Source: Rosa chinensis (Eukaryota > Streptophyta > Magnoliopsida > Rosales > Rosaceae). From it: a DNA stretch of 64,000 bases. The position numbers were made by a program, and so were the translations under genes. Location of the stretch: positions 15,065,001 through 15,129,000 of the forward strand of contig NC_037094.1 in assembly GCF_002994745.2 (NCBI RefSeq), given 5' to 3'. A model generated the notes under the pieces. It was given only the letters and a program-made list of their open reading frames with translations, did not search any database and was not told where the DNA came from. How positions within the stretch are numbered: the first letter of the stretch is position 1; each line of letters starts with the position of its first letter. Positions 35,886 to 47,404 of this stretch are shown piece after piece.

Positions 35886-38240
35886 ATGATGGTGAGAGGA
35901 GTGAACGGCGGAGAGTCCAGAAGTGGGAGCAACGCTTTGGATACTATCAACGCAGCTGCTTCGGCGATCGCGGCGGCCGAGAGCCGTGTTCCTCAAGCCA
36001 CCGTGCAGGTAATTTTTCTCAAAGATTTGGTCTTTTTGGTAATCATTGACTTGAAGCATGCTAATTTGGGTAGCTCAAATCTTGGTGTGGTTGTGATTTT
36101 GGGGTTTTCTCCATTTTTTTTTCTTTTTGTGTTTTTTAGGATCCTACAGTGTTCCGTAAATCTTAGCTTTTTGGAATTTGATTTGATTGTGGGTTGTTGT
36201 TTTTGGGTAGAGATATTTTGGATTGTGCTTAATTCAACTGTAGCTTCATGTTAGGCAAATTGTGATTTGGAAAAGTGTGAAGTGCTTGTAAAAGTGAAAA
36301 CTTTGATGGGTTGTTTTTTTTTTTTCTTGTTGCGAGTTGACTTGCTTTATGTAACTAACTGTATGTAGCTTTGAATGACTAACTAAATCTGAGTCTTGAT
36401 GAACCCCTTTTGAATCTAATAAATGTGAGAAACTTTCCCTGGAAGTACTGGAGTGATTTTCTTTTGGTGTTGCTTTTACTTTGGACCGAGAGAAAGAAAC
36501 TTAAGAAGGAAAATTTGTCATGGTGGAGGGAGGCAGGATCAATTAAATGGAGTAATCTTTGGTATTAACCCCGGAGGTCTCAGCTTAGCTTTGAATTGGA
36601 ATCATTAATCGTTGACTGCTGGGGAAGGCTATGGTTGAAGAAAAAGAAAAGAAGAAATTATGCGTGGATGAGTTAAAGGTGAAAATGTGGACTTGCATTT
36701 TCTATTGTTGATAGAGGTAGTCTAGTTGGGGTAGAAAGTGAAAAGGGGACACCAAATGCTTAGCGATGGTCACTTTAAATTGAGACTTGAAATTGTTGTG
36801 TGGTGACTGGACAACCATTTGTATTTGGCATCTTGAACTGATCTAATGTAGTTGACTTTAAATCTTTTTCATTATCAGTTTCTTTTGGTTTCTCAGATTA
36901 CTGTCCAAAGAGAATTGGTGTTGTCCTTCTGATATTAAGTGTCTGTTATAGTAACGAGCTTTGGTTAAATGCAGAAGAGAAGATGGGCCAAAGGCTGGAG
37001 TGTCTATTGGTGTTTCGGCTTTCAAAGACATAGGAAGAGAATTGGACATGCTGTCATTCTCCCAGAAACAAGTTCCTCCGGAGGTGATGACTCTAGAGCC
37101 GAAAATCCAACCCAAGCACCTTCCATTGTACTTCCCTTTGTTGCACCTCCGTCCTCTCCTGCTTCATTTCTTCAGTCAGAACCTCCTTCTGCCATGCAAT
37201 CGCCAGCTGGTTTTAAATCTTTTATTTCTGCTAGTATGTACTCCCCCGGGCCTGCATCGATATTTGCCATTGGTCCTTATGCTCACGAAACCCAGTTGGT
37301 CTCACCTCCCGTTTTCTCAACCTTTACTACTGAACCATCAACTGCTCCATTCACTCCTCCTGCCGAGTCTGTTCACTTGACTACACCTTCGTCACCTGAG
37401 GTTCCATTTGCTCAGCTGCTTGATCCTAACTTTAGGAATGGTGAAGGTGGTCAGAGATACCCATTATCTCACTATGAATTTCAGTCTTACCAACTGTACC
37501 CTGGAAGCCCAGTTGGTCAGCTTATATCACCAAGCTCAGGTATCTCTGGCTCTGGTACTTCTTCTCCTTTCCTTGACAGTGAGTTTACTTCTGGTGGTCG
37601 TCACTTCCTGGAGTTCCGAACAGGTGAAGCTCCTAAACTCTTGAACCTTGAAATTCTCTTCAACCGTGATTGGGGTTCAAGACTATGTTCTGGTTCTGTG
37701 ACTCCTGATGCTGCAAAGTCTACATCTTCCGATGGTTTTACTCTAAAACCGCATACCCCTGAAGGTGTATTCAATGCAGGATCAAACAGTCGACGCAGAA
37801 ATGATGATGTTTCCATCGGTCATAGAGTCTCGTTTGAGTTAAGTGATGAAGAAGTTGTAAGATGTGTGGACAAGAAGCCACTAGCATTAGCTGAAGCTGT
37901 ATCAACATCTCTACAATGTACAGAAAAGGCTGAAGGAGAAGAAGTTCCTAGTCAAGAAGTGAGTAGTAGTCAGGAGTGCCCTGTTGTTGACACATCCAAT
38001 GAATCATCAGAAAAGGCTGTAGGAGGAGATGGGGAGGAGGCATTCCACCGGCATCAGAAGGAGCGATCCATCACACTTGGTTCTGCTAAGGAATTCAATT
38101 TCGACAATGCAGATGGAGGAGATTCTGGCACCTCTAATATCAGCACTGACTGGTGGGCGAATGAGAAGGTTGTTTCGAACGAGAATGGGCAATCAAAGAA
38201 TTGGTCTTTCTTCCCTATGATACAGCCGGGTGTGAGTTAA
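35886..38240 (+). CDS. Hydroxyproline-rich-glycoprotein-like protein (At5g52430/At4g25620 family)
   Basis: Two exons, 35886-36008 and 36975-38240, join in phase 0 over a GT-AG intron of about 966 bp and give 462 residues. Recognisable family blocks are NALDTINAAASAIAAAESRVP at the N-terminus, then RIGHAVILPE, VAPPSSPASFL, IGPYAHETQLVSPPVFS, FTTEPSTAPFTPP, SSPEVPFAQLL, YPGSPVGQLISPSSG, HRVSFELSDEEV and near the C-terminus WWANEKV. The protein is Pro/Ser-rich and predicted disordered. Despite the family name I see no signal peptide, and the N-terminus argues against secretion. Molecular role is not established. ATGs occur at 35886 and 35889; the first is used. The frame is intact. Confidence 0.88.
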
Positions 38241-38990
38241 CGGAGTATGCGCGCCAACTAATGCCACAATGGCTTCAACTTACGGACAAATTTTGGGTTT
38301 TTAGATTGGAGAAAGTACTTAGATGATGACTGAGCCAGGTCTAAGGATGTTTTTTGTACATGGTACCTGGAATTGAAGCTCAGAAGCTGCGCATTCAAGT
38401 ATGGATGGTGAAAAATCACATTGAAGTCAACTTTTGGATGTTAATGTCGGTGTTTTACACTTTTACTCTGTGATATAAGTTTACAATAGAACTAGACAGG
38501 AGTGATTGGTGACATGTGACATAAATAATGGTAGCGGACTCCTAATTGATAGTGTCTGTGGGCGTTTATATTTGACCCACATTTCTGCTTTAGAGTTTCT
38601 CTTTTGGAATATCTGAACCCATTTGCCGACAGCACATGTTTTCTTTTATCAGAATCCGTTTGTGCAAACTCTGAAACGGTGATTCCGTGATTTCATCTTC
38701 TATTGTAGAATTCAGTAACCCTGAAAATTGTTGTCAACGAGAGTGACGCCAATAGAAGTTGGTTGTTTCGGGTTTAGGAACTGACCTATGTTCTCAAACC
38801 ACTTGCTGGTTATCCGTTAAAGAAGATCTAAAAGATCTTCATTTTTTTTTTTGGATACAAAAGATCTTCAGTTCTTGTTATGGAAATTCGAGGTACCGAA
38901 ACACCGTGGTGAGGCTGCAGGTTCAGGGTCATTTGTCTGCTAAAAACTGAGAAGTTTATCATCAGTTTCTAAAATTAGTGGTGTCCTTCA
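38241..38990 (+). other. 3' UTR of the HRGP-like gene and spacer
   Basis: Probable 3' UTR to around 38560, then spacer. Nothing else recognised. Confidence 0.5.
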
Positions 38991-39029
38991 AAAGTATCTA
39001 GATAGATCCGAAACATATAAAACATCCCG

Positions 39030-39215
39030 CCATACGGAACCCGAAAAAAACAAGAAAGAAAAAAGCAAGCAAGGAGTGGAATACCACAGAGAAAGTGTAC
39101 CTAATAGAAAAGAAGTTTTTGTGATCGTTCCGTGTTTCCCTAAACCGCCCAATAAGAACCATATTCCGAGTTTGATATGGGGAATATCCGACAATAGCTT
39201 CCATCAAATGGGGTA
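39030..39215 (-). pseudogene. ndhF: Plastid ndhF-derived fragment in nuclear DNA (NUPT)
   Basis: On the minus strand the segment reads, across two frames, EAIVGYSP, NMVLIG, then GGLGKHGTITKTSFLLGTLSL, followed by decayed PPLACF-like sequence. This matches the conserved middle of plastid NdhF (NADH dehydrogenase-like complex subunit 5). Frameshifts and missing bases around 39080-39150 show it is non-functional. The related mitochondrial nad5 fits less well. Only about 190 bp are recognisable, so it is a small, old organelle-to-nucleus transfer. Confidence 0.7.
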
Positions 39216-39834
39216 GGTCATGAAACTACAATACAAATGTATCAAATGGTGAGTTTTTCCCCTCTGGAAATAACATGAGTTTTGTCCCCTTGGTTTGAGC
39301 GCAAGTAATGTTATGACCTTAAATAAAAATAATAATAATAAAAAAAACCGTACATGGGTTTTGCAACAAGTCTGTAACCGTTCTTCAAGCTGGAGAAATG
39401 ATTTCAGTGTTATGATAGCATGGCGACATTTAAATAGGGGTTTAGTCAATTGGTGTCTTCTCCATAGTGACCATATCAGTTTCAATTTTGCTAGTCCATT
39501 TTCCATATCAACTCCTTCTCCTACTCTTACTGTTTATTGTTGGGTGGTTTGTATGTGTGCGTGATCATGATTCATGACAACCGAGTAGGGTCGCCCATCG
39601 GAAGTTCCACCAGCAAATCTTGGTTCAATTTGCAAGCTAGGTTTTTGGGCTTTGATTCTAGGTCCAATATTTATACGAGGAGAATGACAGTGACTGAGGT
39701 AGGACACTCCCGAGTCCCGCCTATCCCTTTAGTAATGTTTTTTTCGAGCAGCCATAGTTTGCATACTTTGTTGGATCGTGGAACATGAGGTTGCTTCTTT
39801 ACTAGTCAATGTACGTGATTGAATTCTGGTGTAC
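39216..39834. other. Spacer between NUPT and LINE relic
   Basis: No domain recognised. The distal part may belong to the degraded LINE that becomes recognisable at about 39840. Confidence 0.4.
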
Positions 39835-40500
39835 GCTTCTTGTTTGGTCTGCATCATCCTCAGGTGAGCTTACTGCAAAGGCTTCTTTTCAAATTTTAAG
39901 ACCGCATGCTCCTTTTGCTGGGTAAGCTTATTTGATCGAAATTCATTACACCCCGTATGTCTTTGATAACATGGCGGGTCTTACATAATGGCCGTGTTCT
40001 TTCGGATGATTTATTGCAAGGGAGGGGTATTGCTCTTGCATCTAGAAGTGGTCTTTGTCGCAAGAATGTGGAGTCTGTAGTCTATAGAGCATATTTTTTT
40101 TTGAATTGCTCTTTTGCATAAGCAATATGGCATTTTTTGTTGAATAAATTTGAATTGTGAGCTTTGCCTAATGCAATATTAGATGTCTACAATTGTGGTC
40201 TTCATGCTGGACGTAGTGCTCAATTAAAGGAGCTATGGATGGTGGCTTTTACTACTCTCTATGGTTCAAACAGAATTCTAGAAGTAAGGTCAGATTTGAT
40301 GGTGAAGTGGTTCATGCAATTAATGTGTGTGAGTTTATTGTTGGGCATATTCAAGCTTCTACTCGCCTTGTTACTGGAATCATGCATAATTCGATTCTTG
40401 ACGTTCAAGTCTTGAAGTGTTTTGGGGCAAGTTGTAACCTTCTTAGAGCTCTTAGAGTTTTTGAGGTTAATTGGCTGTTACTCTTTGTATCTAGATTCTA
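39835..40500 (+). mobile_element. Degenerate LINE (non-LTR retrotransposon) fragment, zf-RVT region
   Basis: Interrupted plus-strand frames read WSASSSGELTAKASFQILRP, then TWRVLHNGRVLSDDLLQGRG, ALASRSGLCRKNVESV, FFLNCSFA, and finally RFDGEVVHAINVCEFIVG, STRLVTGIMHNSILDV, LRVFEVNW. This is the order of the C-terminal part of plant RNase-H-type LINE ORF2: zinc-binding reverse-transcriptase region, then the linker before RNase H. Stops (near 39921 and 40122) and frameshifts interrupt it. No RNase H, 3' UTR or poly(A) is joined to it, so both ends are lost. Confidence 0.75.
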
Positions 40501-41010
40501 GATTTACCCATTTATTGGTCATTTACTTTTATTTCGAACTTTTAAAGGCATCAAGTTCGACTTTTTTTGGTCAATTTTTCGAGAAAACTTCCTTTATGAA
40601 AGATGTAGAGCACGTTAAACCGAGTTCGTGAACACGCGGCAAGTAAAAAAATCAGCGTTCGTATGCAAAAGTTATGATCTAAATATCTCGAGTTACTATT
40701 TCAAAAAACCTGGTATAAATAGTGTTAGCATCCAAAAATCTAGCTGATAAGCCCAATTCATATTTCGAGCCCAATAAGAAATGATATTGACAATCATCAT
40801 GCCGCGCATGTGAACCCCAGCCACATTCATGTATCTGGGGCTTGCAAGAACGGGTGTGGTGTGGAAGGTAACGGAAATGCATGAGGGCCATTATTAGTTT
40901 TAGGCTTGTTGGTAATTTTGGACTTGGGGACTGAAATTCAAGCCCAACAGCCCAATTTTGATTATGGATGAGTGAAGAATAAACCCAACACCAAACCATT
41001 TTACTTAAAA
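40501..41010. other. Repeat-like spacer
   Basis: The sequence around 40550-40680 (AGATGTAGAGCACGTTAAAC, CCGAGTTCGTGAACACGCGG) has the look of LTR-retrotransposon-derived dispersed repeat, but no termini or coding motif were found. The rest is unremarkable. Confidence 0.3.
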
Positions 41011-41024
41011 ACCATGCATTTGAA

Positions 41025-41142
41025 GGTGTTATGTCCCCCTCTTTGCACAAGTCTAATTTTAATATAATAAGTCAGGTGTGGGGATGAGCCTCCCAGCTTG
41101 TGTGAGTTCCAAACCCCTTTCAAAAAAAAAAAAAAAAAAAAA
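41025..41142 (+). mobile_element. Poly(A)-tailed short retroposon (SINE-like)
   Basis: A short body ending in a B-box-like GTGAGTTCCAAACCCC and a run of about 20 A residues (41122-41143). It is flanked by ACCATGCATTTGAA (41011-41024) and ACCACGCATTTCAA (41143-41156), a 14-bp duplication with two mismatches. A truncated LINE tail is an alternative. Confidence 0.5.
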
Positions 41143-41156
41143 ACCACGCATTTCAA

Positions 41157-43020
41157 ATACTATACCACATGTCCACATCCTTGTACACAATAACAATCAT
41201 ATACCTTTGAACCAAGGCAAACGATAGCCTCCTTTTTTTTTTTTTCCAATAGCAAAATCTTAGAATCAAACAACATCGAGATTCTTGGGATCACGGGCAG
41301 CGGGAATTCTGGGATCATAGCAACAGAATTCCTAGGGTCACAGCAACAGGATTCTTGGAACATAGAGACGAGACTCTTGGAATTGTAATCACGACAACAG
41401 ACATAAGCTACCACCACTCTGTAAATGGAGAGTTATAGTTGCTGTGAAATGGGGGAGCAACACACAAGCTAACCACTAAACAGCCCAAGCAATTCTTTCA
41501 TTCTAATCCCAGAAACCATTTCCAAATCCATAAACTCCTATACCTCCATGTAGATTCAAACTTATCATACTCTATCGTGTAAAGATCTTCTCTGCCACGC
41601 TTCTTCTCTCCCGAATCCATCCTTGGTTCTCTACCATTCCCAACTCATATCCCTTATACCGAATACCTCAACAAATCTACCAATCATTGCAGGAATCTCT
41701 TCTTCCAAAACTCATCCTTTTCTAGCTCCCATGCTGCCACGCATATCTTGCCAAGCCTTTACTAAAGTTGCACACTAATTCACTGCCGTGAACATGGAGA
41801 AGAGCTACTTGGAGATACACAACAACACAGTTCCTAGGATTTTTAGTCCTTCAAAGTTTGCTGGGACTAATCTTTACTAACTCAGACAAAGGGGACAAGA
41901 TTTTGGGCGTGATTCCACTGCCGTATAATTCCGATCAAAAGTGCCTCTACAAATAGCAATTGCAACTTTCCATTTCCAGAAACTTTCCGTTTCTGTCAAA
42001 ATCCTAATTCCATAATCCTCTCACGCGACCCAGATAACCGACTCGACCCGAATATAAACCCAGAGGGTTTTACCATAGTCCGGCCATCATATATGGCCGG
42101 ACCGGTCGCGTTCGACTCACCTATCCACGGTGACCAAGCCTCTGGCCACCATCATCTCTGATTTATATCGATAGGAGAGAATGGAAGCCATTAGTGCTTC
42201 GACAGGCCGTGCACTCGACCTGGTCGGAATTTCATTTTTCGGCCACCTTTGACGACGAAACCAATTACATCTTGAAGCTCGTTCACCATTCTTCAAATCC
42301 TCCAAATGGTGCAACTTTACTTGATCGGAGTGAGGAGGTTCGACGGCTAGAAGAAATCGGGATTCCCAAGCTTTGTAGGTAAATTGCCTCCTTCTTTGAA
42401 ATCCGACTTTGTTGTAGTTATGAAAGATGTTGGGCTTGTTGTTGTGAATCTTTTGGCACCGATATTACGACCCAATTCAGGGTCGGAGGTGGCGGCACGT
42501 CTAGCCATTTCAGGCCTTCTATTTTGGTTTGTTATGGAGAGTTCATTGTTACGAGTATGTGGATGTAGTTTGGTATCCATACGATGAACTTTGGGATCTA
42601 TGAATTTTCAAAGTTTCAGAAATTTGTGTTTTGATTCGGGAAGATCTGACAGTTGGATTGACCCCATTTTTCGATAGATTGTTATAGTTATTGAATCAAC
42701 TAAACTTATGACGATTTGAGCTCGTTCCGATTTGATTTCGAGCTTTTGACGAATTATCATTTTTCGGGTTTCAATTTTATTATCGTCAATTTGTTTTTCG
42801 TTCTCAAAAACAGTGATTCATAATATCAATATGTTCAGGATGATGTGTAGATCGAGCTCGAGGTGGAATTCATAGGACGGTTGTCAAGCATTTTGGACTC
42901 TGTCATGCCATTAGTCATGGGCCTGTTATTTTGTGCTCAAACATACTCAACAGCCTAACTTGGAAGCAATGGAACATATCTAAGGAGGCTGTCAAGGATT
43001 TTGGATTCTGTCATGCTGTA
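41157..43020. other. Non-coding stretch, possibly LTR-derived
   Basis: No gene recognised. At 41265-41380 a degenerate GGGATCA/GATTCTTGGAA motif recurs several times. A strong hairpin GTCCGGCCAT...ATGGCCGGAC sits at 42081-42105. The block 42380-42900 has LTR-like composition but no paired terminus was found. Confidence 0.35.
42081..42105. repeat. Inverted repeat, 10-bp stem with 5-bp loop
   Basis: GTCCGGCCAT and ATGGCCGGAC pair perfectly around CATAT. This could form a stable hairpin; function unknown. Confidence 0.7.
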
Positions 43021-43162
43021 TTCTTATTCTATTTTTGTTTGGATCAGTAAGCTTTTAAGCCCTTTTCATCCAAAATAAAGAATTGTAATAGAGCAGGGCC
43101 TAGTAAGCTTGAGAATAAAGCAGTAATAGCATAGTATAGAAAGCTTGAAAATAGAGCATGAC

Positions 43163-43268
43163 CTGTAACAATTGCAGTATGACCAGTTCCATCAATTCCT
43201 TCAGTAACTTGTTCTGCGGTGGAAGAGGCAGAGAATCCAGATGCTCCTTGCTTCCTAAATATCCCCAT
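43163..43268 (-). pseudogene. Orphan first exon of a TIC32-like dehydrogenase
   Basis: A 106-nt exon encoding [20 protein letters not shown] and on to TAIVT, ending in ACAG|GTCATG, a usable donor. It is homologous to exon 1 of the complete gene at 44011-46028, but no second exon lies further along the minus strand in this window (42000-43160). It is therefore a remnant of another family member or a partial duplication. An LTR (43316-43524) sits 47 bp upstream of its ATG, in what would be its leader. Confidence 0.8.
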
Positions 43269-43315
43269 TTCTTTTGCAGATGATTGGTAACTACTGAGGT
43301 TGCAGAGTGGAGAAC

Positions 43316-43524
43316 TGTTAGGAAAATAATCTGACTTATCTTGTGTATAAAGTAGAGATATTCTGTATATAACAGTTTCCTTTTATATTCCTAGATTGTA
43401 GTTGGTAGTGATAGCTGATAGCTTACTTATAGGAGAGACAAACGTGTATAGCACGTTCACTTACTGTATATGTACATGATTACAGATCAATGATTATTCA
43501 TTCAGCCATATCTTCTTCTTTTCA
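43316..43524 (+). mobile_element. Copia-type LTR with adjacent primer-binding site
   Basis: A 209-bp segment starts TGTTAGGAAAATAATC and ends TTTTCA (TG...CA), followed at once by TGGTATCAGC (43525-43534), the initiator-Met tRNA primer-binding sequence typical of Ty1-copia. No gag follows, so this is a 5' LTR with the rest deleted. It lies within the leader of the orphan dehydrogenase exon. Confidence 0.65.
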
Positions 43525-43534
43525 TGGTATCAGC

Positions 43535-44010
43535 AAAACCAACAATGCATATATACTTGACTTGCATTCATAAACTGCTGGTGACAACTAATAAAAGAGA
43601 CAGCCCCATGATTATAGATACCAATGGAGGCGACTTACCAAATTCAGTTTTAATAATCCTTTTTCCTATATATAATGATTATGAATCAAATATTCTTGCT
43701 ATATGTCCTTGGTGCATGGTTATAATCTACCAAGGAAGGGTTATCAATAAAGACGAGTAATAATGCAAATTAGCAGAGCCATGACGTTTGTGCAAATTGA
43801 ATGCATTTGGAATTTATAATAAGCAACAGAATAGAATTTGTGATGTTGCTCTCATATATGGAACAATGTCATTGAGTAGGACAAATTGTTTTGACGGCCA
43901 ACTGGTAATAAATTACAAGTATGGTACAAATATTTGATATGACAACTGATTTTCATAACGAATAGTGCAGAATTTCAGCTCCCTAAAGCATGGCCCAGAA
44001 ACCTCCACTA
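43535..44010. other. Spacer between LTR remnant and dehydrogenase 3' end
   Basis: No gene. AGTAATAATGCAAATTAGCAG at about 43747-43767 resembles AGTAATAGTGTAGATTAGCAG at 46337-46357 upstream of the complete gene, suggesting this too descends from duplicated upstream DNA. The last part is the 3' UTR of the minus-strand gene. Confidence 0.4.
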
Positions 44011-46028
44011 CTACTTGAGATTGGTCAAACTCAAGCTAAAATCCCAGAGTCTCTTAGCCAAATCTGCATCATTTGCCTGAGATATCGGTTTGGCAATGTT
44101 ACAATCCGCATAGTATTCACCGCTTACTCCCTTAACTTGTGGATTCAGTGCCAAAAAGCATGTGGTTGCTGCTCCCTGCATGACCATGTTCAATGAGAAA
44201 TAAACATTTGAATCACAGTGTATATCACATTTCTAATAGCCATGCGACCCCCTTCGTTTATGTGGATCCTATATCGTAAGTGACGCTACAGTGTTGTAAT
44301 ATGGTTCATGAGTCCATGCAGCATTGCACTCAAAATAGTGATGCTACATATATTGTAAAACCTGATCGAAGCAGTACCTGCTGAATAGTTTTGCTCAAAA
44401 AAAGGATCCTGAGCACCTTCAGAAGACCTGTGTCACGCCAAACAATAAGTTAATCATTGAAAACTCAAAACCCACACCAGTTCACACTGGTAAGCACAGC
44501 AGATGAAGCTTACACTTTACACTGATATCATTATGCATAATATTGGTGCGAATTGTTCCAGGATGAAGAGAATTAGCAGTTATCTCAACCCTTTCTTCCT
44601 GTTTAGTTAACGTTACAAAAAAAAGAAAAAGTTACCAATTCAACCAAGAAGTTCAGAAAGCAGAACAAATCTAAAATATAAAGGCACTCAATCACTACCT
44701 TGAGGCGCCTTGTAAGCTCATTAGCATGCAATATGTTGGCGAGCTTGGATTCTATGTAAGCAACATATTTGTTGTATCTGTAAATTAGCAAGTAAAACAC
44801 ATTTTAATTAATAATCTTAAACCAGCAAAGCCTAGAGACAATTCATCAAAGACATGCTGCCATGCATAGTCTTACCTTGATTCGTCATTAATACTATCAA
44901 AACGAATTCCTTCACGGTATATATATCTATGGGCAATTGATGATACATTAACAATTCTCCCCTCTATGCTGCTTTTTCTTGATGTGTGTTTCATGTTATC
45001 TAACAGAAGATTTGTGAGAAGAAAATGACCTGCATATTGCAATTGAATGGTTTAAGTAACAAATGTATAGATTTATTAAAGCAGCCTGCAAAATTTGAAG
45101 GTAACAGACCTAAATGGTTAGTTGCAAAATCGAGTTCTATGTTGTCTTGAGATAGCTTGAATTTATCTGCCATGACCCCTGCATTGTTACTGATAACAAA
45201 GGAAGAAGTGCAAATTGTTTCTATATGAGCTTCTCACCGCAGTGAATACTGAGTACATACAAGAGAATCAATGAGAGAAAAAGATCAGAACATGATTGCT
45301 TATCTTACATAAGGATATTCAAGGGAAGGCCTTTGGAATTATACTCTGCTGCAAATTTTCTTACGGATGCCAATGAACTGAGATCTAACTCCATGACATC
45401 AATTTTAGCACTGGGGATTTCTTTAAGGATTGCTTCTTTAACATTGGTACCAACATCTATATTCCTTACTGCCATTATTACATGAACACCGCGCAATGCA
45501 AGAACACGCGCCGTCTCTACGCCAATACCACTTGAGGCTCCTGAAATTGAACAAAGTTGAGACTTGAGTACATAGTTTAAGCTCATATTGGTGTCTCCAT
45601 GTGCTACATAATAGGAGAGATAGAACTTAAGGATACAAATATATCGCGGAAGAGACATCTCAATGCAACCGAGAAAAAACCTTTCAAGAATAGAATGGTT
45701 CTAGTTTCACATACAAGGAATTAACAAGAGGAAGTCAAATAACTGCTTTTCTAGTTTTCTTCCCATAATTCCTACATGGGAAGTTACTTCTGTGACATAT
45801 CGATCATATTGAGTCCTATCAGCTTATAATTAACCCTTTCCATCTAAACCAAAGAGATGGAACAGAGGAGGACATAGTAAAGCTTGAAAATAAAGCAGTA
45901 GCACAGAGCATATACTTGTGACCTGTAACAATTGAAGTAAGACCAGTTCCATCAATCCCTTGAGTAACTTGTTCTGCTGTGGAAGAGGCCGAGAATCCTG
46001 ATGCTCCTTTCTTGCTGAATATCCCCAT
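44011..46028 (-). CDS. Short-chain dehydrogenase/reductase, TIC32-like
   Basis: Eight exons on the minus strand, 46028-45923, 45540-45309, 45189-45110, 45029-44876, 44777-44699, 44598-44514, 44427-44378 and 44175-44011, all GT-AG, give 951 nt and 316 residues. The cofactor motif TGASSGIG is at 35-42 (split by intron 1), NNAG at 114-117, the catalytic Ser in NVSSIAH (about 170) and YIESK as YxxxK at 198-202. The C-terminal family block [20 protein letters not shown] and WDFSL follow. The family reduces small carbonyl substrates with NADP(H); TIC32 itself is a plastid inner-envelope redox sensor of the import machinery, but many paralogues exist and the exact role here is unknown. Tyr198 in YVAYIESK replaces the more usual YGQSK context, yet catalytic Tyr and Lys are kept. 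The exon 6/7 junction (SVK|CLLKVL) is the least certain. Confidence 0.86.
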
Positions 46029-47404
46029 TTGTTTTGCAGATGATTGCTAATGAGGTTACAGGACAGAGGATTTACCAAAATGGAGGATTCTCAGCTGTTA
46101 AGGAATGCAAACATCTTATTATAAACAATATTGGTCAAATTCCACAGTAAGCTTACTATGAATATTATAGTCAGCACATGTACGAGAGGGTTGCGGGCTT
46201 TGAATTCGGAAGTCTATAACATATAATACTCCTAGTTACAGGCATGATCTAGAAGCATACATGTCAGCTTGCTAAGAAACAAAATGAAAAAAAAAAAAAA
46301 CAGAAAAAACTCAAAAAGGATCCATCATAAAAGATTAGTAATAGTGTAGATTAGCAGCAGTGGCGGATCTAGAAGTTTTTCTTATCTTACATAAGTAATA
46401 GACTTCTTTTCAATTGGTTTTCAAAGAAAATTTTCTTATATTTTAATTGGAGTTATAAACTCTTAAAAATAAGGTTAAAGCTAAAGTGGAACAGGTGGAG
46501 AAGAAGATCCACAAGTATAAGAGGTGGGGAAAGGCTTTGAGTTTTGATTCAAATCTGGAAGCATCAGCTGATGAGGCTGTTAATGTGCAAGGAACAATGC
46601 AAGTAGGGGAGGGTGAGTCTGTTCCACGTGTGGAATCTCCGGTTGCAGAGGGAAAGGTAGAAGGTGAGGAATCACTTTCTACAAGTAGTTTATTTTGATT
46701 TTGGGTCGCAAAAACCAGTGCCTTTGTTGTTACCTTTTATGCCTGCTTCGAGCTTTCTGGTTTTTGTTAGAATAATGGTGCGTGGATTTCCTAAAAGGTG
46801 GGTGTACTCGGGACTAGGACGCTATTAGTTTAGAATAGGGTTTTTGTGGTTCTAAGAAACGATTGCTTTCTGTCGACCCCATAGGGGTGTTTCGTTTTTG
46901 TACTGCTCGCTGAATCTAATAAAATGGCTGACCTATTTTCGTTCAAAAAAAAAAAAAACTCTAAAATATGTTTACTTAACTCATTCTTGTGCTTTGCTTT
47001 ACTCGACCCTTTTATATACGGCCCAGGGCCGGCCCTGAGATTTCGGGGGCCCTAGGCGAACAAAAAAATAGGGCTCATGAGGTTGTGATCTATGTTTTAC
47101 TTCTTTTAGTCCCATAATTCCTTTTAGTGAAGTAAGAAAATTGTACTACCCAGTTTCCCTATATTGCTATAGTATATGAAATTATTGGTGAGATAAAGAA
47201 ATAAATGTTGTACCAATTATGAAAGAGACGCTGATGTTTGTGGTGGTTGGGAATTCATTTTTGGAATTGACTTCTTGTTAAACATTAAGAGGTTGCAGCA
47301 GCAGTGGCCATTTCTGTAACAGGAGGATGCAAAGCATTAAATCACACTTAGAATTCAATCTATGCATGTACTTATCCAACAAGTGGACTTAGAAGAGGTG
47401 CATA
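45802..47404. repeat. Duplication unit A (dehydrogenase exon 1 plus upstream DNA)
   Basis: This 1603-bp stretch is repeated almost identically, in the same orientation, as unit B (47579-48208 continued at 55096-56064; about 1599 bp). It covers the 5' end of intron 1, exon 1, the leader/promoter and a poly(A)-tailed retroposon. Confidence 0.88.
46472..46958 (+). mobile_element. 5'-truncated LINE-like retroposon with poly(A), copy in unit A
   Basis: The sequence holds the end of an acidic frame (EQVEKKIHKYKRWGKALSFD to LSTSSLF, stop near 46698), a 3' UTR with the signal AATAAAATGG (46918-46927) and poly(A) at 46945-46958. The approximate direct repeats ACTCTTAAAAATA (46459-46471) and ACTCTAAAATATG (46958-46970) may be its target-site duplication. 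The duplicate copy is at about 55140-55630. Confidence 0.55.

Noticed and set aside
36961..37816. Alternative-frame ORFs within the HRGP-like exon 2
   Set aside because: Pro/Ser/Leu-rich shadow frames; the 36975-38240 frame matches the family end to end.
42380..42900. Solo LTR
   Set aside because: The composition is LTR-like, but no TG...CA pair with flanking duplication could be defined.
46361..46380. CAGTGGCGGATCTAGAA in units A and B as the start of a second hAT MITE
   Set aside because: One terminus is convincing but the other end and the 8-bp duplication could not be located.
47028..47060. hAT-like terminus GGGCCGGCCCTGAG in units A and B
   Set aside because: It resembles a common plant hAT end, but no matching opposite terminus or target-site duplication was found.
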